A stretch of DNA of 64,000 nucleotides from Chryseobacterium sp. ZHDP1 (GTDB lineage: Bacteria; Bacteroidota; Bacteroidia; Flavobacteriales; Weeksellaceae). The translations under genes were made by a program, and so were the position numbers. This document shows positions 35,301 through 43,013 of this stretch, in pieces. Within the stretch, counting starts at the first letter, position 1. Each line of letters begins with the position of its first letter. Location of the stretch: the NCBI RefSeq assembly GCF_018603435.1, contig NZ_CP075682.1:1302001-1366000 (forward strand). Reading direction: 5' to 3'. The notes under the pieces are model-generated. The model was not told the origin of the DNA. It worked only from the letters and a program-made list of their open reading frames with translations, and searched no databases.

Positions 35301-36208
35301 GAGGTTTTACCTTCACCGTTTCGTATGCAGGAACAGTTTACGCAACAATTTCATCCGCTACTGTTAATAATACAACATCACCTGTAGTTACAGCTAATAA
35401 CGGAGCATCTGTAAATATAGCTTCCCTTCCGTTAGTAACATCAAACTCTACAAAATCTGCGAATAGTAATCTTATTATTGCTTTACCAAACAGTACTCCC
35501 GTTTCAGGGGATTTGGTATTTACTTTTGTAGCTAACAGTGACGGTTCTCAGGTAAGAGATCTCGGAATGGGATCTGTAGTAATAAACTCATGCAGTGATA
35601 CTGATGGCGACGGTATTCCGGATTATTTAGATTTGGACTCCGATGCAGACGGCTGTTCTGATGCAGGCGAAGGAGGAGCCGATATTGCCAATTCTGAACT
35701 GGTAACTGCAGGAGGATCACTCAGCGGAGGAAGTACAACCATAAACCAAAATCTCTGTGCTTCTGCAACATGTGTAAGCACAACAGGAATTAATATTGGT
35801 CTTCCGCAATTTTCATCATTACCGACAGGATACAGCAATACCACCGGACAAAGCATCGGTAGTTCTCAGAATGCACTGGTAAACGGATGTGTTTGCTATG
35901 AAGATCCCACTTTAGCAGCGGGACAAACCTATCCTGTAAAGCAGGGAATTACCATTTTGGGCAGAGCCGGAGGAAGCAATACAAGCTGGCCGATGATCAG
36001 AAATTCAGCGTATACCGCACTGGAAGCCAAAACAAAAGGTTTCGTCATTACAAGAAACTCCAGTCCGGAGACTACGATTGCTATTCCGGTTGTGGGAATG
36101 ATGGTTTTCGATACTGACGAAAATGCAGGGGCAGGATGTATGAAAATTTACACAGGAGCCGGCGCAGGCGAAGGCTGGAAATGCTTCAGCTCGCAAGGCT
36201 GTCCTTAA
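32342..36208 (+). CDS. Large secreted repeat protein (beta-helix-like repeats, DUF11 domain, TSP3 calcium repeats)
   Basis: 1288 aa with a long signal peptide (cleavage near 30). Residues about 60-600 contain many repeats of the form NIVAGNYIG.DATGNTALPNG plus E/D-RNIISGN, as in right-handed beta-helix surface proteins. A DUF11/SdrD-like domain follows (about 755-860, LAVTKTVNSPIAGVGSNVIFTITASN). Two Asp-rich calcium-binding segments (DSDGDGIPDSTDLDDDNDG near 880-900 and DTDGDGIPDYLDLDSDADG near 1075-1095) flank another beta-rich domain. The C-terminus has a Cys-containing MKIYTGAGAGEGWKCFSSQGC tail. A type IX CTD is not evident. Probably cell-surface or adhesive. Confidence 0.82.
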   Translation: MKFFTIFYRKYQKFSFALFLILFSIHSLKASTYDVNNNGDGTGSSTVRTLRYCITQANANPGADIITFSGLGTGTHTITLTSSLPDITGQVSIQGYTAASAAQGPLGPSSSRSIRIQINGNDITTHMFAFVGGSDGSSISGLAMYNTKGVCIFVPANINGLHIWGNYFGLLGNGSVGATPADTRLESSVLFIGSTSVAATISNLIIGTNGDGGSNGGTNDANEGNVIANTYRDAVAGGSVNGIFFYGDVGLTLNNSKVAGNYFGLLPDGTTVSPIGQNVPVAEGCPISFIGTVGTNVTIGTDANGISDAAERNIISGSTIYGIQMESASGINIAGNYIGTDYTGTTAKPNATRDGIYPAINIQQRAGLFAPNNIVIGFDDRIHTAVDAPFVRNVISGNGGRAVAAATLAGATLDTRTNNIVVAGNYIGVDATGNTALPNGTFGTALTFSTGAGVSLNSVTNCRIGTDSDGVEDASERNIISGNLNGAGVYLASNNFAVSNNIVAGNYIGVGANGTTALGNGNAGVYINSNGNGANNNIIGSNDDNTRDDIEANIIANNGYKSGATIRGGVMITNSSSVAANASNNNRISRNVFYNNTGLPIDLASWNGTANDYGVSPNDGVTTANQPNLLLDYPVITAYSITSATTLDVSGYISICNGNESTAGATIAGNKTIQFYKVADDGDQNGAITGGVCTRVTSHGEGVQYLGSITGVANAFNNQTLTFVSGATFSSGDKLVAIAIDANGNTSEFGAAAIIADLAVTKTVNSPIAGVGSNVIFTITASNVGPDSASNVVVNDILPSGYTFVSATTSAGTWTAPNWTIGNLTNGANATLTITATVKAGGNYANTATISGTSTQADPVSANNSSTATVNPDSDGDGIPDSTDLDDDNDGILDTAECSGSTILNSTFPTTGGNTDTVPDWTIDGTYGGTWGSGTGRVNLNTNGLEFRRDAGTTTTLSRNLSSVFGTTFINLNNLYWFRTTQGNNTGGFTFTVSYAGTVYATISSATVNNTTSPVVTANNGASVNIASLPLVTSNSTKSANSNLIIALPNSTPVSGDLVFTFVANSDGSQVRDLGMGSVVINSCSDTDGDGIPDYLDLDSDADGCSDAGEGGADIANSELVTAGGSLSGGSTTINQNLCASATCVSTTGINIGLPQFSSLPTGYSNTTGQSIGSSQNALVNGCVCYEDPTLAAGQTYPVKQGITILGRAGGSNTSWPMIRNSAYTALEAKTKGFVITRNSSPETTIAIPVVGMMVFDTDENAGAGCMKIYTGAGAGEGWKCFSSQGCP

Positions 36209-36288
36209 TTCAATCATTTTTGGCAACCGTTTAGATCATATTTATCCGGTTGCTTTATTATCGTTTTTATTAATTTAAATTTTAAACA

Positions 36289-36861
36289 ATGAAAAAGACC
36301 ACAATTATATTATTCGTTCTGATATTCGTAGAAGCTTTTTCGCAGGTAAGAATAGGATCTGCAAATTCCGTAGGAAATGTAAGCAGTACTTCCGTTTTGC
36401 TGGAATTCGGGACAGACAACGACAAAGGCATTATTCTTCCTTATACAGAAACCGTACCTTCAGGAACCAATAATTCTAAAGGAGGAACTTTTATTTTTGA
36501 TGTTTCTTCAAATGCAGAATATAAAGTAAAAGTAAAAAATGAAAATACGGGCTGGACAGATTTAAGCATCCGTTCCGGCTACTCCGCTGCCATAGAAAAT
36601 ACGGTAAAAACACCACAGGCATTGCCTTTAAATGACTTCAGCGGAGCAAGGGCAATTATCGGAAATTCAGGCACATCTACGGACGGTGTTCTGGTATTGG
36701 ATTCCCCAAATAAAGCATTGGTTTTACCAATAGTCTCCAATTTTACCAATATTAAAAATCCGTCTCCGGGGATGATGGCATTTCTTAAACATCCAACAGA
36801 CGCAACGAAACATCGGCTAATTATTTTTAACGGACAAAAATGGACGTTTTGGAAGCCGTGA
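36289..36861 (+). CDS. Secreted protein paired with the large surface protein
   Basis: 190 aa with a Sec signal (MKKTTIILFVLIFVEAFSQ). VRIGSANS and SSTSVLLEFGTDNDKGIILPY near the start, then NPSPGMMAFLKHP and LIIFNGQKWTFWKP at the end. The end motif (GMMAF-DxxxxxxxIFNGxKW) echoes the C-terminal GMMVFDTDENAG-MKIYTG-WKC segment of the preceding 1288-aa protein, so both share one type of terminal domain. It is 80 nt downstream and probably co-transcribed. Confidence 0.7.
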   Translation: MKKTTIILFVLIFVEAFSQVRIGSANSVGNVSSTSVLLEFGTDNDKGIILPYTETVPSGTNNSKGGTFIFDVSSNAEYKVKVKNENTGWTDLSIRSGYSAAIENTVKTPQALPLNDFSGARAIIGNSGTSTDGVLVLDSPNKALVLPIVSNFTNIKNPSPGMMAFLKHPTDATKHRLIIFNGQKWTFWKP

Positions 36862-36887
36862 GAAATATAAATTTTTATACTTATATA

Positions 36888-36923
36888 AAGTCCGTTTTAG
36901 CCATTCTCAAATCGGACTTCTTA
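36888..36923 (+). terminator. Hairpin after the secreted protein pair (weak terminator)
   Basis: AAGTCCG (36888-36894) pairs with CGGACTT (36913-36919), loop 18 nt, followed by CTTCTTAT with only short T-tracts. It may end the surface-protein unit. Confidence 0.4.
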
Positions 36924-37048
36924 TAAAAAAGAATAGCATTTTAAATTACTGATTATAAAAAACTGCAAAAATTAGTAATAGGTTATGTTTTCTTCTTTAT
37001 GTAAAATTATCGCTTTTATTTGATTGTTAAATTAAAAATTAATAAAAT

Positions 37049-37486
37049 TTGAATTTTAAAGATATCCATATCGGCACACTCATTCGTCAAAAAATAACCG
37101 ATAGCCAGATTGATATTGTGCGCGTCTGTAATTTTTTTAGTTTATCAGAACCTGAAATTGAAAGTATGCTTAATTCAGAAAGTTTGGAGTCTAAAATTAT
37201 TCTAAAATGGTGCAAGTTGCTGGAATATGATTTTTTTAGGATATACAGCCAACATCTTATCCTGTATTCTCCTCCTACTTCCGGATCGCATTTGGTAAAA
37301 AAAAGAAAATTGAAGTCGAGTCTCCCATCTTTTCGGAAAAATATTTATACTAAAGAAATCATAGATTTTATATTGAACCGGATCAACTCAGGAGAACTGA
37401 GTAAAATTCAGGTAATCGAAAGATACGGAATTCCCAAAACAACTTTGTATAAATGGATTAATAAATATGAAACACTGAATAAATAA
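37049..37486 (+). CDS. Small HTH protein (transposase-like/regulatory), first of a pair
   Basis: 145 aa starting at TTG (MNFKDIHIGTLIRQKI by convention); no ATG gives the conserved-looking N-terminus. The first 70 residues resemble an XRE-like helical domain (LIRQKITDSQIDIVRVCNFFSLSEPEIESML). The C-terminus has a clear HTH of the transposase/InsE type: SKIQVIERYGIPKTTLYKWINKYETL. It may be a regulator built on a transposase-like HTH. A second HTH gene follows after 32 nt. Confidence 0.65.
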   Translation: MNFKDIHIGTLIRQKITDSQIDIVRVCNFFSLSEPEIESMLNSESLESKIILKWCKLLEYDFFRIYSQHLILYSPPTSGSHLVKKRKLKSSLPSFRKNIYTKEIIDFILNRINSGELSKIQVIERYGIPKTTLYKWINKYETLNK

Positions 37487-37518
37487 GTTTTATTCAATTC
37501 TAAATAAAAAACAAAATT

Positions 37519-37854
37519 ATGAAAGAACTTCAGCCAAATTATAAACTCATATTTTCAGATATTCTGGAGAAAAAATATCCCGAAAAACGTAAAGAATGTG
37601 AAAGAATTCTCAGAAAAAAATTATTGTCCAGTTTTGATATCATCAACCTCAACACAATTATTTTCGGAAAAGAAGTTCAGGCAGAAGATGAAAATCAAAG
37701 GCACAAATCCTACAAGAAATCTGACATAAAAAAAATTATTGAATACCAGAAAAAGTATAATCTGAATAATGTAGAAACCTGCACTCAATTTAAGATAAGC
37801 AGAAACACTATTTATAAATGGAAAAAGCTTTACGAAAAAAAGAATTTGACCTAA
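37519..37854 (+). CDS. Small HTH protein, second of the pair
   Basis: 111 aa, basic. The C-terminal HTH is NVETCTQFKISRNTIYKWKKLYEKK, closely similar in form to that of the preceding gene, while the N-terminal 60 residues differ (helical, EKRKECERILRKKLLSSFDI). The two genes are 32 nt apart and were probably derived from the same domain. The target is unknown; they lie between the surface-protein genes and a TPR-LuxR regulator. Confidence 0.6.
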   Translation: MKELQPNYKLIFSDILEKKYPEKRKECERILRKKLLSSFDIINLNTIIFGKEVQAEDENQRHKSYKKSDIKKIIEYQKKYNLNNVETCTQFKISRNTIYKWKKLYEKKNLT

Positions 37855-37970
37855 ATATTAAGAAAATTATAATTATAAACTGATTTTCAAAACATTGGCA
37901 CAAATAGATATAAAATAGACACAGCGTTTTTTGAATTCAAACAACTTATTGTCTTTATTTGCTCTTGTAA

Positions 37971-38044
37971 AAAGGAGGTGAAGCACAAATGATTATTTAT
38001 TAATTGCAAAACTTTTTTCGGTAACGAAAAGAGTTTTGCTTTTT
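37971..38044 (+). ncRNA. Short leader/sRNA candidate: strong Shine-Dalgarno, four-codon ORF and GNRA-capped terminator
   Basis: AAAGGAGGTGA (37971-37981) is an 11-nt complement to the usual 3' end of 16S rRNA and precedes ATG ATT ATT TAT TAA (37989-38003), an ORF of four codons. Three nt later GCAAAACT/AGTTTTGC (38006-38013 with 38032-38039) encloses TTTTCG-GTAA-CGAAAA, a stem closed by a GTAA tetraloop, and then five T residues. Shine-Dalgarno sequences are rare in Bacteroidota. The transcript seems to end here, 240 nt before the next gene. The rest of 37855-38288 is AT-rich without a gene. Confidence 0.5.
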
Positions 38045-38288
38045 AACTATTTCCTAGAAATCAAGTAAGGTTATATTAAAAATTTACTCTTATTTTGAAA
38101 ATACTGTTAGGTAAAACTTAAAATTCGATTGATTATAAAAGCAATAAAAAATATTTTTCATTCGATAAAATCAAATCTTTTCAAAGGAATATCAAAATGG
38201 CAGATTTAATTATCTGTCTTTTTTTAAATTGTAATTAAATGCTGTTAATTTTTAAGTAATTTTATTAAATGATTGATTTTATTAGTTT

Positions 38289-39716
38289 ATGAAATTAAAT
38301 AAAGGATTGTTTTTCTTCATTATTCTGTTTTTTTCAAATTTCATTTTGGGTCAGAAACCTAAAAAACAGCTTGATTCTCTTTTCAACCGTCTTCTGGTGA
38401 TGCGTTCAGAAGGAAAACTGAAAGAATCTTTAGTTTTATGCAAAGAATTAATTTCAGGATATGAACAGCTGAAAGACGAAGAGAAAGCTTTAAAGACATA
38501 CTTTATTGCAGCCAATGTATCCAGCAATCTTTACAATACAAAAGAAAGTCTTGCTTATCTGGATATTGCTGCAAAAAAAAATGAAGGATTGAAGGATGAT
38601 GATATTCTTACAAAGATAAATGCCGAATATGGAAGGAATTATAAAAATTTAGGTTTTTATAATCTTGCTTTGGATTATTATCAGAAAGCAATTGATGTCG
38701 CAAAAAAAACCAACAATAAAATAAATCTGGGGTATTGCTACGGATTACGGTCTGTTGTTTACGAAGAACAGAAAGATTATGCCAGAATGTATTCTGATCT
38801 TCGTAAAGCTCATGAAATAAATCCTTCGACATACACTGCTTCAAGGCTCGCAAAATATTTCATTTCATTAAAAAAAAATACAGATTCTGCAAAGTTTTAT
38901 CTCGATTTGGGAAATAAATACAATACTCTGAAGAAGCTTACACCATTCGAAATATCAATTTTAGACAGGAATTGGGGACGGTATTACTTAGAAAAAGGAG
39001 ATTATAAAAGTGCAGTTTCTTATCTTGAAAAGTCGCTTGAGATTTCCAGAAAGCTAAAGAAACCTCAAGACATAAAAGATACCCACAAACTTTTGGCAGA
39101 TGCTTATAAACTGATGAATCAGCCCGCTAAAGCTGCTCTAAGTTTAGAAAAATATACTGTAATTACCGACAGTCTTTCCACCGAAAAACAAAAAATACAG
39201 GATTTCCCTATTAAAAAAATTATTCAGGAAAAAGAAATCAGTACCCAGAAAACTTATACTAAATTATATATCCTTATAGCTTTAACTATTATTTTATTTC
39301 TAGCTATTTACAGTTATACTTTAAAAAGGCACAATGCCCGAAAAAAAGAAAACATTGCGTTACTGAACACAAAAGAAGAAGAAAATGTACAGCTACAGCA
39401 AAAAGTAAATGAATCTTTTGAAGATATTATCCAGCTTGCTAAAAGTAACAGTCCTGAATTTTTCACCCGCTTTCAGGAAGTATATCCTGAAGTAATCAAT
39501 GAACTCCTGAAGATAGATCCCAAATTAAGAGTATCAGAACTTACATTATGTGCGTTCATTTATCTTGGCTTTAATACAAAAGACATCGCGGGTTATACTT
39601 ATAGAACCATTAGTACTGTTCGAAACAGAAAGCACAATCTGAGAACAAAACTGAATATTCCAGCAGAAGAAACTACAGAATTGTGGTTCAAAAATCTCGG
39701 AAACAGATTGTACTGA
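38289..39716 (+). CDS. TPR-containing membrane protein with C-terminal LuxR-like HTH
   Basis: 475 aa. A signal peptide (MKLNKGLFFFIILFFSNFILG) is followed by periplasmic tetratricopeptide repeats (about 30-300, e.g. GFYNLALDYYQKAIDVAKK and GDYKSAVSYLEKSLEISRK), one transmembrane helix (about 325-343, LYILIALTIILFLAIY), a coiled coil, and a cytoplasmic C-terminal HTH of LuxR/GerE style (KLRVSELTLCAFIYLGFNTKDIAGYTYRTISTVRNRKHNLRTKL; location about 415-458). This layout is a one-component transmembrane regulator common in Flavobacteriia. Its targets are unknown; the neighbouring surface genes are candidates. Confidence 0.85.
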   Translation: MKLNKGLFFFIILFFSNFILGQKPKKQLDSLFNRLLVMRSEGKLKESLVLCKELISGYEQLKDEEKALKTYFIAANVSSNLYNTKESLAYLDIAAKKNEGLKDDDILTKINAEYGRNYKNLGFYNLALDYYQKAIDVAKKTNNKINLGYCYGLRSVVYEEQKDYARMYSDLRKAHEINPSTYTASRLAKYFISLKKNTDSAKFYLDLGNKYNTLKKLTPFEISILDRNWGRYYLEKGDYKSAVSYLEKSLEISRKLKKPQDIKDTHKLLADAYKLMNQPAKAALSLEKYTVITDSLSTEKQKIQDFPIKKIIQEKEISTQKTYTKLYILIALTIILFLAIYSYTLKRHNARKKENIALLNTKEEENVQLQQKVNESFEDIIQLAKSNSPEFFTRFQEVYPEVINELLKIDPKLRVSELTLCAFIYLGFNTKDIAGYTYRTISTVRNRKHNLRTKLNIPAEETTELWFKNLGNRLY

Positions 39717-39744
39717 TAAAAAATTATTTTCAAAATACTTTAAA

Positions 39745-39773
39745 CCAAAAACTCCTCAAAAATCTGAGGAGTT
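39745..39773 (-). terminator. Terminator for the 201-aa gene (works best on the minus strand)
   Basis: AACTCCTCA (39750-39758) pairs with TGAGGAGTT (39765-39773). On the minus strand it is followed by TTTTTGG. It may also serve the plus-strand TPR-LuxR gene. Confidence 0.6.
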
Positions 39774-39820
39774 AAATAGAAAAGTAAATGGTGTGAAAAA
39801 ACAAGTGTATAAATAACTTT

Positions 39821-40426
39821 TTATTCAAAATCCAGCAAGCCGTCGGCGAGAATCTTCCACTGCATTTTTCCGAACCCGAAAATTCCGCCAAGAGCGATGA
39901 AAAAATTTCTTATCTTATCCCAAAAAGATGTATTGAAATTCGGTCTTTCGTTTCTCCCGTATACTGCGGCTTTCAATATATTCCCTTCTTTGGAGATCAA
40001 CATACTGGAAGTGGCTGCAGGCGTATAAAAATGCGCAACATAACCTTTCAGCTTATTGGGCTCTTTAGACGGTCTGCACATCATCAGATAAGATTCGCTT
40101 TTGTCTGTATCCCGATGCGAGATGTTAATGATCTCTACCCAGTCGTATCCTTTAGCTTCCACCGTTCCGGGACCGGGAATGGCAATTCTTATAAAATCTC
40201 CTTTTTTAGGAAAACGGTCTGCCAATTCTCCGGAAGCATCAAAATGTTTAAAATCTGCTGAAGCATGACCACAGTATTCTTTCCATCGGTTTATAGAAAA
40301 AAAACGTTCTTTGAGAACAGCAAATTTTGAGTTGATTTCTAAAATCTTAAACTGTTTCGTACTTTCGGTATCGTGGAATCCTCCTTTCTTTTGTATCGGA
40401 ACTCCCGGAATCTGCTTCGGCTTCAT
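39821..40426 (-). CDS. Hypothetical protein
   Basis: 201 aa from the ATG at 40426 (MKPKQIPGVPIQKKGG). The open frame extends to 40468, but only to a TTG, and a good -7 box lies at 40453-40460, so the ATG is preferred. No signal peptide. Residues about 60-110 (GELADRFPKKGDFIRIAIPGPG, YDWVEIINISHRDTDKSESYLMM) look like a small beta-barrel fold; a hydrophobic helix lies near the end (IRNFFIALGGIFGFGKM). No family is recognised. Confidence 0.6.
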   Translation of the reverse strand: MKPKQIPGVPIQKKGGFHDTESTKQFKILEINSKFAVLKERFFSINRWKEYCGHASADFKHFDASGELADRFPKKGDFIRIAIPGPGTVEAKGYDWVEIINISHRDTDKSESYLMMCRPSKEPNKLKGYVAHFYTPAATSSMLISKEGNILKAAVYGRNERPNFNTSFWDKIRNFFIALGGIFGFGKMQWKILADGLLDFE

Positions 40427-40452
40427 ATTTCTTTCTTTGTGATGATCTGTTA

Positions 40453-40460
40453 CAAATTTA
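40453..40460 (-). promoter_or_regulatory. -7 box of the 201-aa gene
   Basis: Read on the minus strand, TAAATTTG matches TAnnTTTG and lies 26 nt before the ATG at 40426; this decides the start. No clear -33 TTTG at 19 nt. Confidence 0.45.
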
Positions 40461-40607
40461 GCATACAATACTGCAGCTGATTATGAGCAGAATCACAATC
40501 ATGTATTTTATTTATCAATTGATTATAATCATACATTTATTATTCAGGAATAACGAAATTCGGTTTACAGAATCAACAGAAAAGAATTGTAAACGAAGTG
40601 TTATTTT

Positions 40608-40991
40608 ATGAAAAAGAATTTTTTCGACCGATTTGCAGATCGGTCTGCATGTTTTGCCGGAAGTCCCGAAGCCTTTATCGGAGCAAGTGTTTTAGTAATT
40701 ATCTGGGCTGCAACGGGTCCGTTTTTTAAATTTTCGGAGGTCTGGCAAATGGTTATTAATACAGGAACCACAATTGTTACCTTCTTAATGGTTTTTCTTA
40801 TCCAGAAAGCTCAGAATAAAGATTCAAAAGCCATCCAGATTAAACTTAATGAACTGATTAAAGCGCATGATAAGGCTAATAACAGAATTGTAGATATCGA
40901 AGATCTTACAGAAGATGAACTGGACGAACTTCATAAACTTTATGAAAAATTCGGAAAGCTTCCCAAGAGAAAAGAGGACGATCCTGCCTGA
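40608..40991 (+). CDS. Low-affinity iron permease family protein
   Basis: 127 aa small membrane protein. MKKNFFDRFADRSACFAGSPEAFIGASVLVIIWAATGPFF (given as residues 1-40 only by position) followed by WQMVINTGTTIVTFLMVFLIQKAQNKDSKAIQIKLNELI matches the bacterial low-affinity Fe/Cu permease family (Fet4-related), which has two transmembrane helices and a conserved QxxxxKDxxAxxxKLxEL tail. A role in divalent-metal uptake is only by similarity. Acidic C-terminus. Alone, with no metal regulator nearby. Confidence 0.85.
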   Translation: MKKNFFDRFADRSACFAGSPEAFIGASVLVIIWAATGPFFKFSEVWQMVINTGTTIVTFLMVFLIQKAQNKDSKAIQIKLNELIKAHDKANNRIVDIEDLTEDELDELHKLYEKFGKLPKRKEDDPA

Positions 40992-41064
40992 GACGGAGGA
41001 TGATGCAGCTGAATATTTTGTTGCTGTTAAGCTTAATCAGTATTCTAAATCTATTAAATAATTT

Positions 41065-41583
41065 ATGATGATGAATCTCCGGAACGATCTATTAGAATTT
41101 ACAGGAAATTATTTTCAGACAACCAAAGAAACCATTTCTGTCGCAGAGAGTGTAACGGCTGGGTTTTTACAGTTTTCATTTTCGCAGATTAAAGATGCCT
41201 CAACTTTTTTCAAGGGCGGAATTACGGCGTATACGCTGGAAGAAAAAGTAAGATTTTTAAAAATTGACCGAAAAGAAGCAGAAGAGAACGATTGTGTTTC
41301 GCAGAATATTGCAGATACCATGGCTTTAAATGTTACGGACTTATTTCATACCGATTGGGGAATTGCCATTACAGGTTATGCAACTCCAGTGGAAGAATCA
41401 GAACACAGGCTTTTTGCTTATTTCAGTTTTGTCTATAAAAATAAAACAGTCTTTTCCCACAAAATGAATCTTAATTCCAGAAAAGAAGCGATTAATGCCC
41501 AAATGTGTTACAGTGAATTTATTCTGGAATGCCTGAAAGTTGAAATGGAAAAACAGCTGACAATGAAAGAGAAAGAAAATTAA
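41065..41583 (+). CDS. CinA C-terminal domain protein (nicotinamide-nucleotide amidase-like)
   Basis: 172 aa corresponding to the stand-alone CinA C-terminal (PncC-like) domain, which deamidates NMN to nicotinate mononucleotide. Conserved parts are SVAESVTAGFLQ (near 25-36), FFKGGITAYTLEEKVRFL (near 51-68), NCVSQ-like DCVSQNIADTMA and WGIAITGYA (near 95-103). ATG codons at 41065 and 41068 are equally possible starts. Cytoplasmic. A truncated SDR gene follows 25 nt later. Confidence 0.82.
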   Translation: MMMNLRNDLLEFTGNYFQTTKETISVAESVTAGFLQFSFSQIKDASTFFKGGITAYTLEEKVRFLKIDRKEAEENDCVSQNIADTMALNVTDLFHTDWGIAITGYATPVEESEHRLFAYFSFVYKNKTVFSHKMNLNSRKEAINAQMCYSEFILECLKVEMEKQLTMKEKEN

Positions 41584-41608
41584 CACCATCACACCACAAA
41601 TATTATAT

Positions 41609-41788
41609 ATGGAAAGTTTACAGCTAAAAGGAAAAAACGTTTTTATAACCGGAGCAGACAGCGGAATCGGAAAAGCAACAGCACTGCTATTCGCAAAGGA
41701 AGGAGCAAATATTGCTTTCATTCATTATAAAGACACGAAAGATGCAGAAAAAACCCAGAAAGAAATTGCAGATTTCGGAAAAAATTAA
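41609..41788 (+). pseudogene. 5' remnant of a short-chain dehydrogenase/reductase gene
   Basis: 59 codons: MESLQLKGKNVFITGADSGI then GKATALLFAKEGANIAF, an intact Rossmann TGxxxGIG start (TGADSGIG) of an SDR, but the frame stops after DFGKN. Complete SDRs have about 250-300 aa with YxxxK. Just beyond the stop, another frame reads IPDECKEIILKLV and ends, possibly a remnant of a different gene joined by a deletion. A terminator follows, so the fragment may still be transcribed with the upstream CinA-like gene. Confidence 0.75.
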
Positions 41789-41843
41789 ATTCCTGATGAA
41801 TGTAAAGAGATAATTCTGAAATTGGTTTAAAAAAGGTTATAAA

Positions 41844-41880
41844 AAAACTATTCCCAGAAATAAATGCTGAGAATAGTTTT
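41844..41880. terminator. Bidirectional terminator between the SDR remnant and the DUF4142 gene
   Basis: AAAACTATTC (41844-41853) pairs with GAATAGTTTT (41871-41880); A-runs and T-runs flank it on both strands. It lies between convergent genes. Confidence 0.75.
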
Positions 41881-41904
41881 GTAATTTATTTAAGAAGGTA
41901 TTTC

Positions 41905-42528
41905 CTATTTAACTGCTGATTTTGCTTTTTCAGATTCCATTAAATGGTGTTCTAAAGTAGGAAGTGTACTGCTGGCAAAAGATTTCAGAGATGCTTCCGA
42001 ACCACCGGAGGCAGCTTCTTTTTTAAACGCTGCAATATCTTCTTTATGATCGCTCACCATAAGATCGGTGTAGGCTTTGTCGAAATCTTTTCCTTTTTTA
42101 GCTTTCAGATCATCATACATTTTCTGTTGATCTGCATCTAAACCTGTCGGCAGTGTATATCCTGCTGTGGATGCCCATTTTTTAAGTTCATCATTGGCTT
42201 TGCTGTGGTCTTTTACCATCATTTCACCCAATGATTTCACTATGGCATTTTCTGCATTTGTTGCCGCAAGTTTTCCCATCATCACTTCCATCATTCCTCC
42301 TTTTGCTGCAGCATCGGCAAACGATTTATCCTGATCGCTAAGAGAGGTTTTGGAAGCAGAATACGGCTGTGTAGCTGCTGCATTTGCGGAATCATTTTTC
42401 ATCATTCCCGAATCTGCGGGTGCCGTCATTGCAGTGCTGTCCGCAGAAGTGTCTACATTGGTCGTTTCATTTTTTTTACAGGCTACCATCGCTGCGATAG
42501 CAAGAATACTTAGAATTGAATTTTTCAT
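41905..42528 (-). CDS. DUF4142 lipoprotein
   Basis: 207 aa with a lipoprotein signal (lipobox MVAC, Cys near 17) and an Ala/Asp/Thr-rich linker (about 20-60). The DUF4142 domain (about 65-205) is a ferritin-like helical bundle, with KSFADAAAKGGMMEVMMGKLAA, MMVKDHSKANDELKKWA, and MVSDHKEDIAAFKKEA. Members are periplasmic or outer-membrane-anchored proteins of unknown function, often stress-related. Alone in its unit. Confidence 0.88.
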   Translation of the reverse strand: MKNSILSILAIAAMVACKKNETTNVDTSADSTAMTAPADSGMMKNDSANAAATQPYSASKTSLSDQDKSFADAAAKGGMMEVMMGKLAATNAENAIVKSLGEMMVKDHSKANDELKKWASTAGYTLPTGLDADQQKMYDDLKAKKGKDFDKAYTDLMVSDHKEDIAAFKKEAASGGSEASLKSFASSTLPTLEHHLMESEKAKSAVK

Positions 42529-42671
42529 AATATTAATATGTTTGTGGTTTAATTTGTAGGATATTTTATGTTTGATTTCTAATGTGTAACAATTTGTCTG
42601 CCAAAAGTTTAAGATAGCAGCAGAACAGATACCACAATTATTGATTTAAATTAGATATTAAAAAAAATTTA

Positions 42672-43013
42672 TCAGAAACCGCTGATTTCTGTCTGAGAAG
42701 AAGGAACCTGTTGTTTCAGTTCGAAGCTGAATTCAGGAAATTGATGTAAGGTAAAATTATATTCAATCTGTTTTTCGGAAAGAAAATCTTTGATGGTAGC
42801 AATAAGATTCCGGATCATCCAAATATGGAAGGTGTATTTCTGATCTGCAAAAGAATCGATCTGTTTACAGACATTAACGAAGGTACGCTGAACAATCTCT
42901 TCTGCAAGTTCTTTAGAAGAAACCGATTTTAAAGCAAGACCATACAATATACTGCTGTAGCTTTTGTAGAGTTTTTCAAATCCTGCTGCCGGTTTTTCTT
43001 TATCAAAATACAC
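42672..43013 (-). CDS. Sigma-70 region-2-like protein lacking region 4 (probably a remnant)
   Basis: 113 aa from a GTG. FEKLYKSYSSILYGLALKSVSSKELAEEIVQRTFVNVCKQI fits ECF sigma region 2 (residues about 12-52), then FHIWMIRNLIATIKDFL. The usual region 4 HTH is absent; the frame ends shortly after. Upstream, an ATG at 43057 opens another frame reading MTKLNTEINSAEVAL, typical of an ECF start, which would join this frame after a one-base change near 43011-43016. So both ends look damaged. It may be inactive. It is not next to an anti-sigma gene. Confidence 0.5.
   Translation of the reverse strand: MYFDKEKPAAGFEKLYKSYSSILYGLALKSVSSKELAEEIVQRTFVNVCKQIDSFADQKYTFHIWMIRNLIATIKDFLSEKQIEYNFTLHQFPEFSFELKQQVPSSQTEISGF

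Noticed and set aside
37989..38003. rpsU (bS21) gene start suggested by the strong Shine-Dalgarno sequence
   Set aside because: The ORF stops after four codons (MIIY) and no bS21 sequence follows in any frame.
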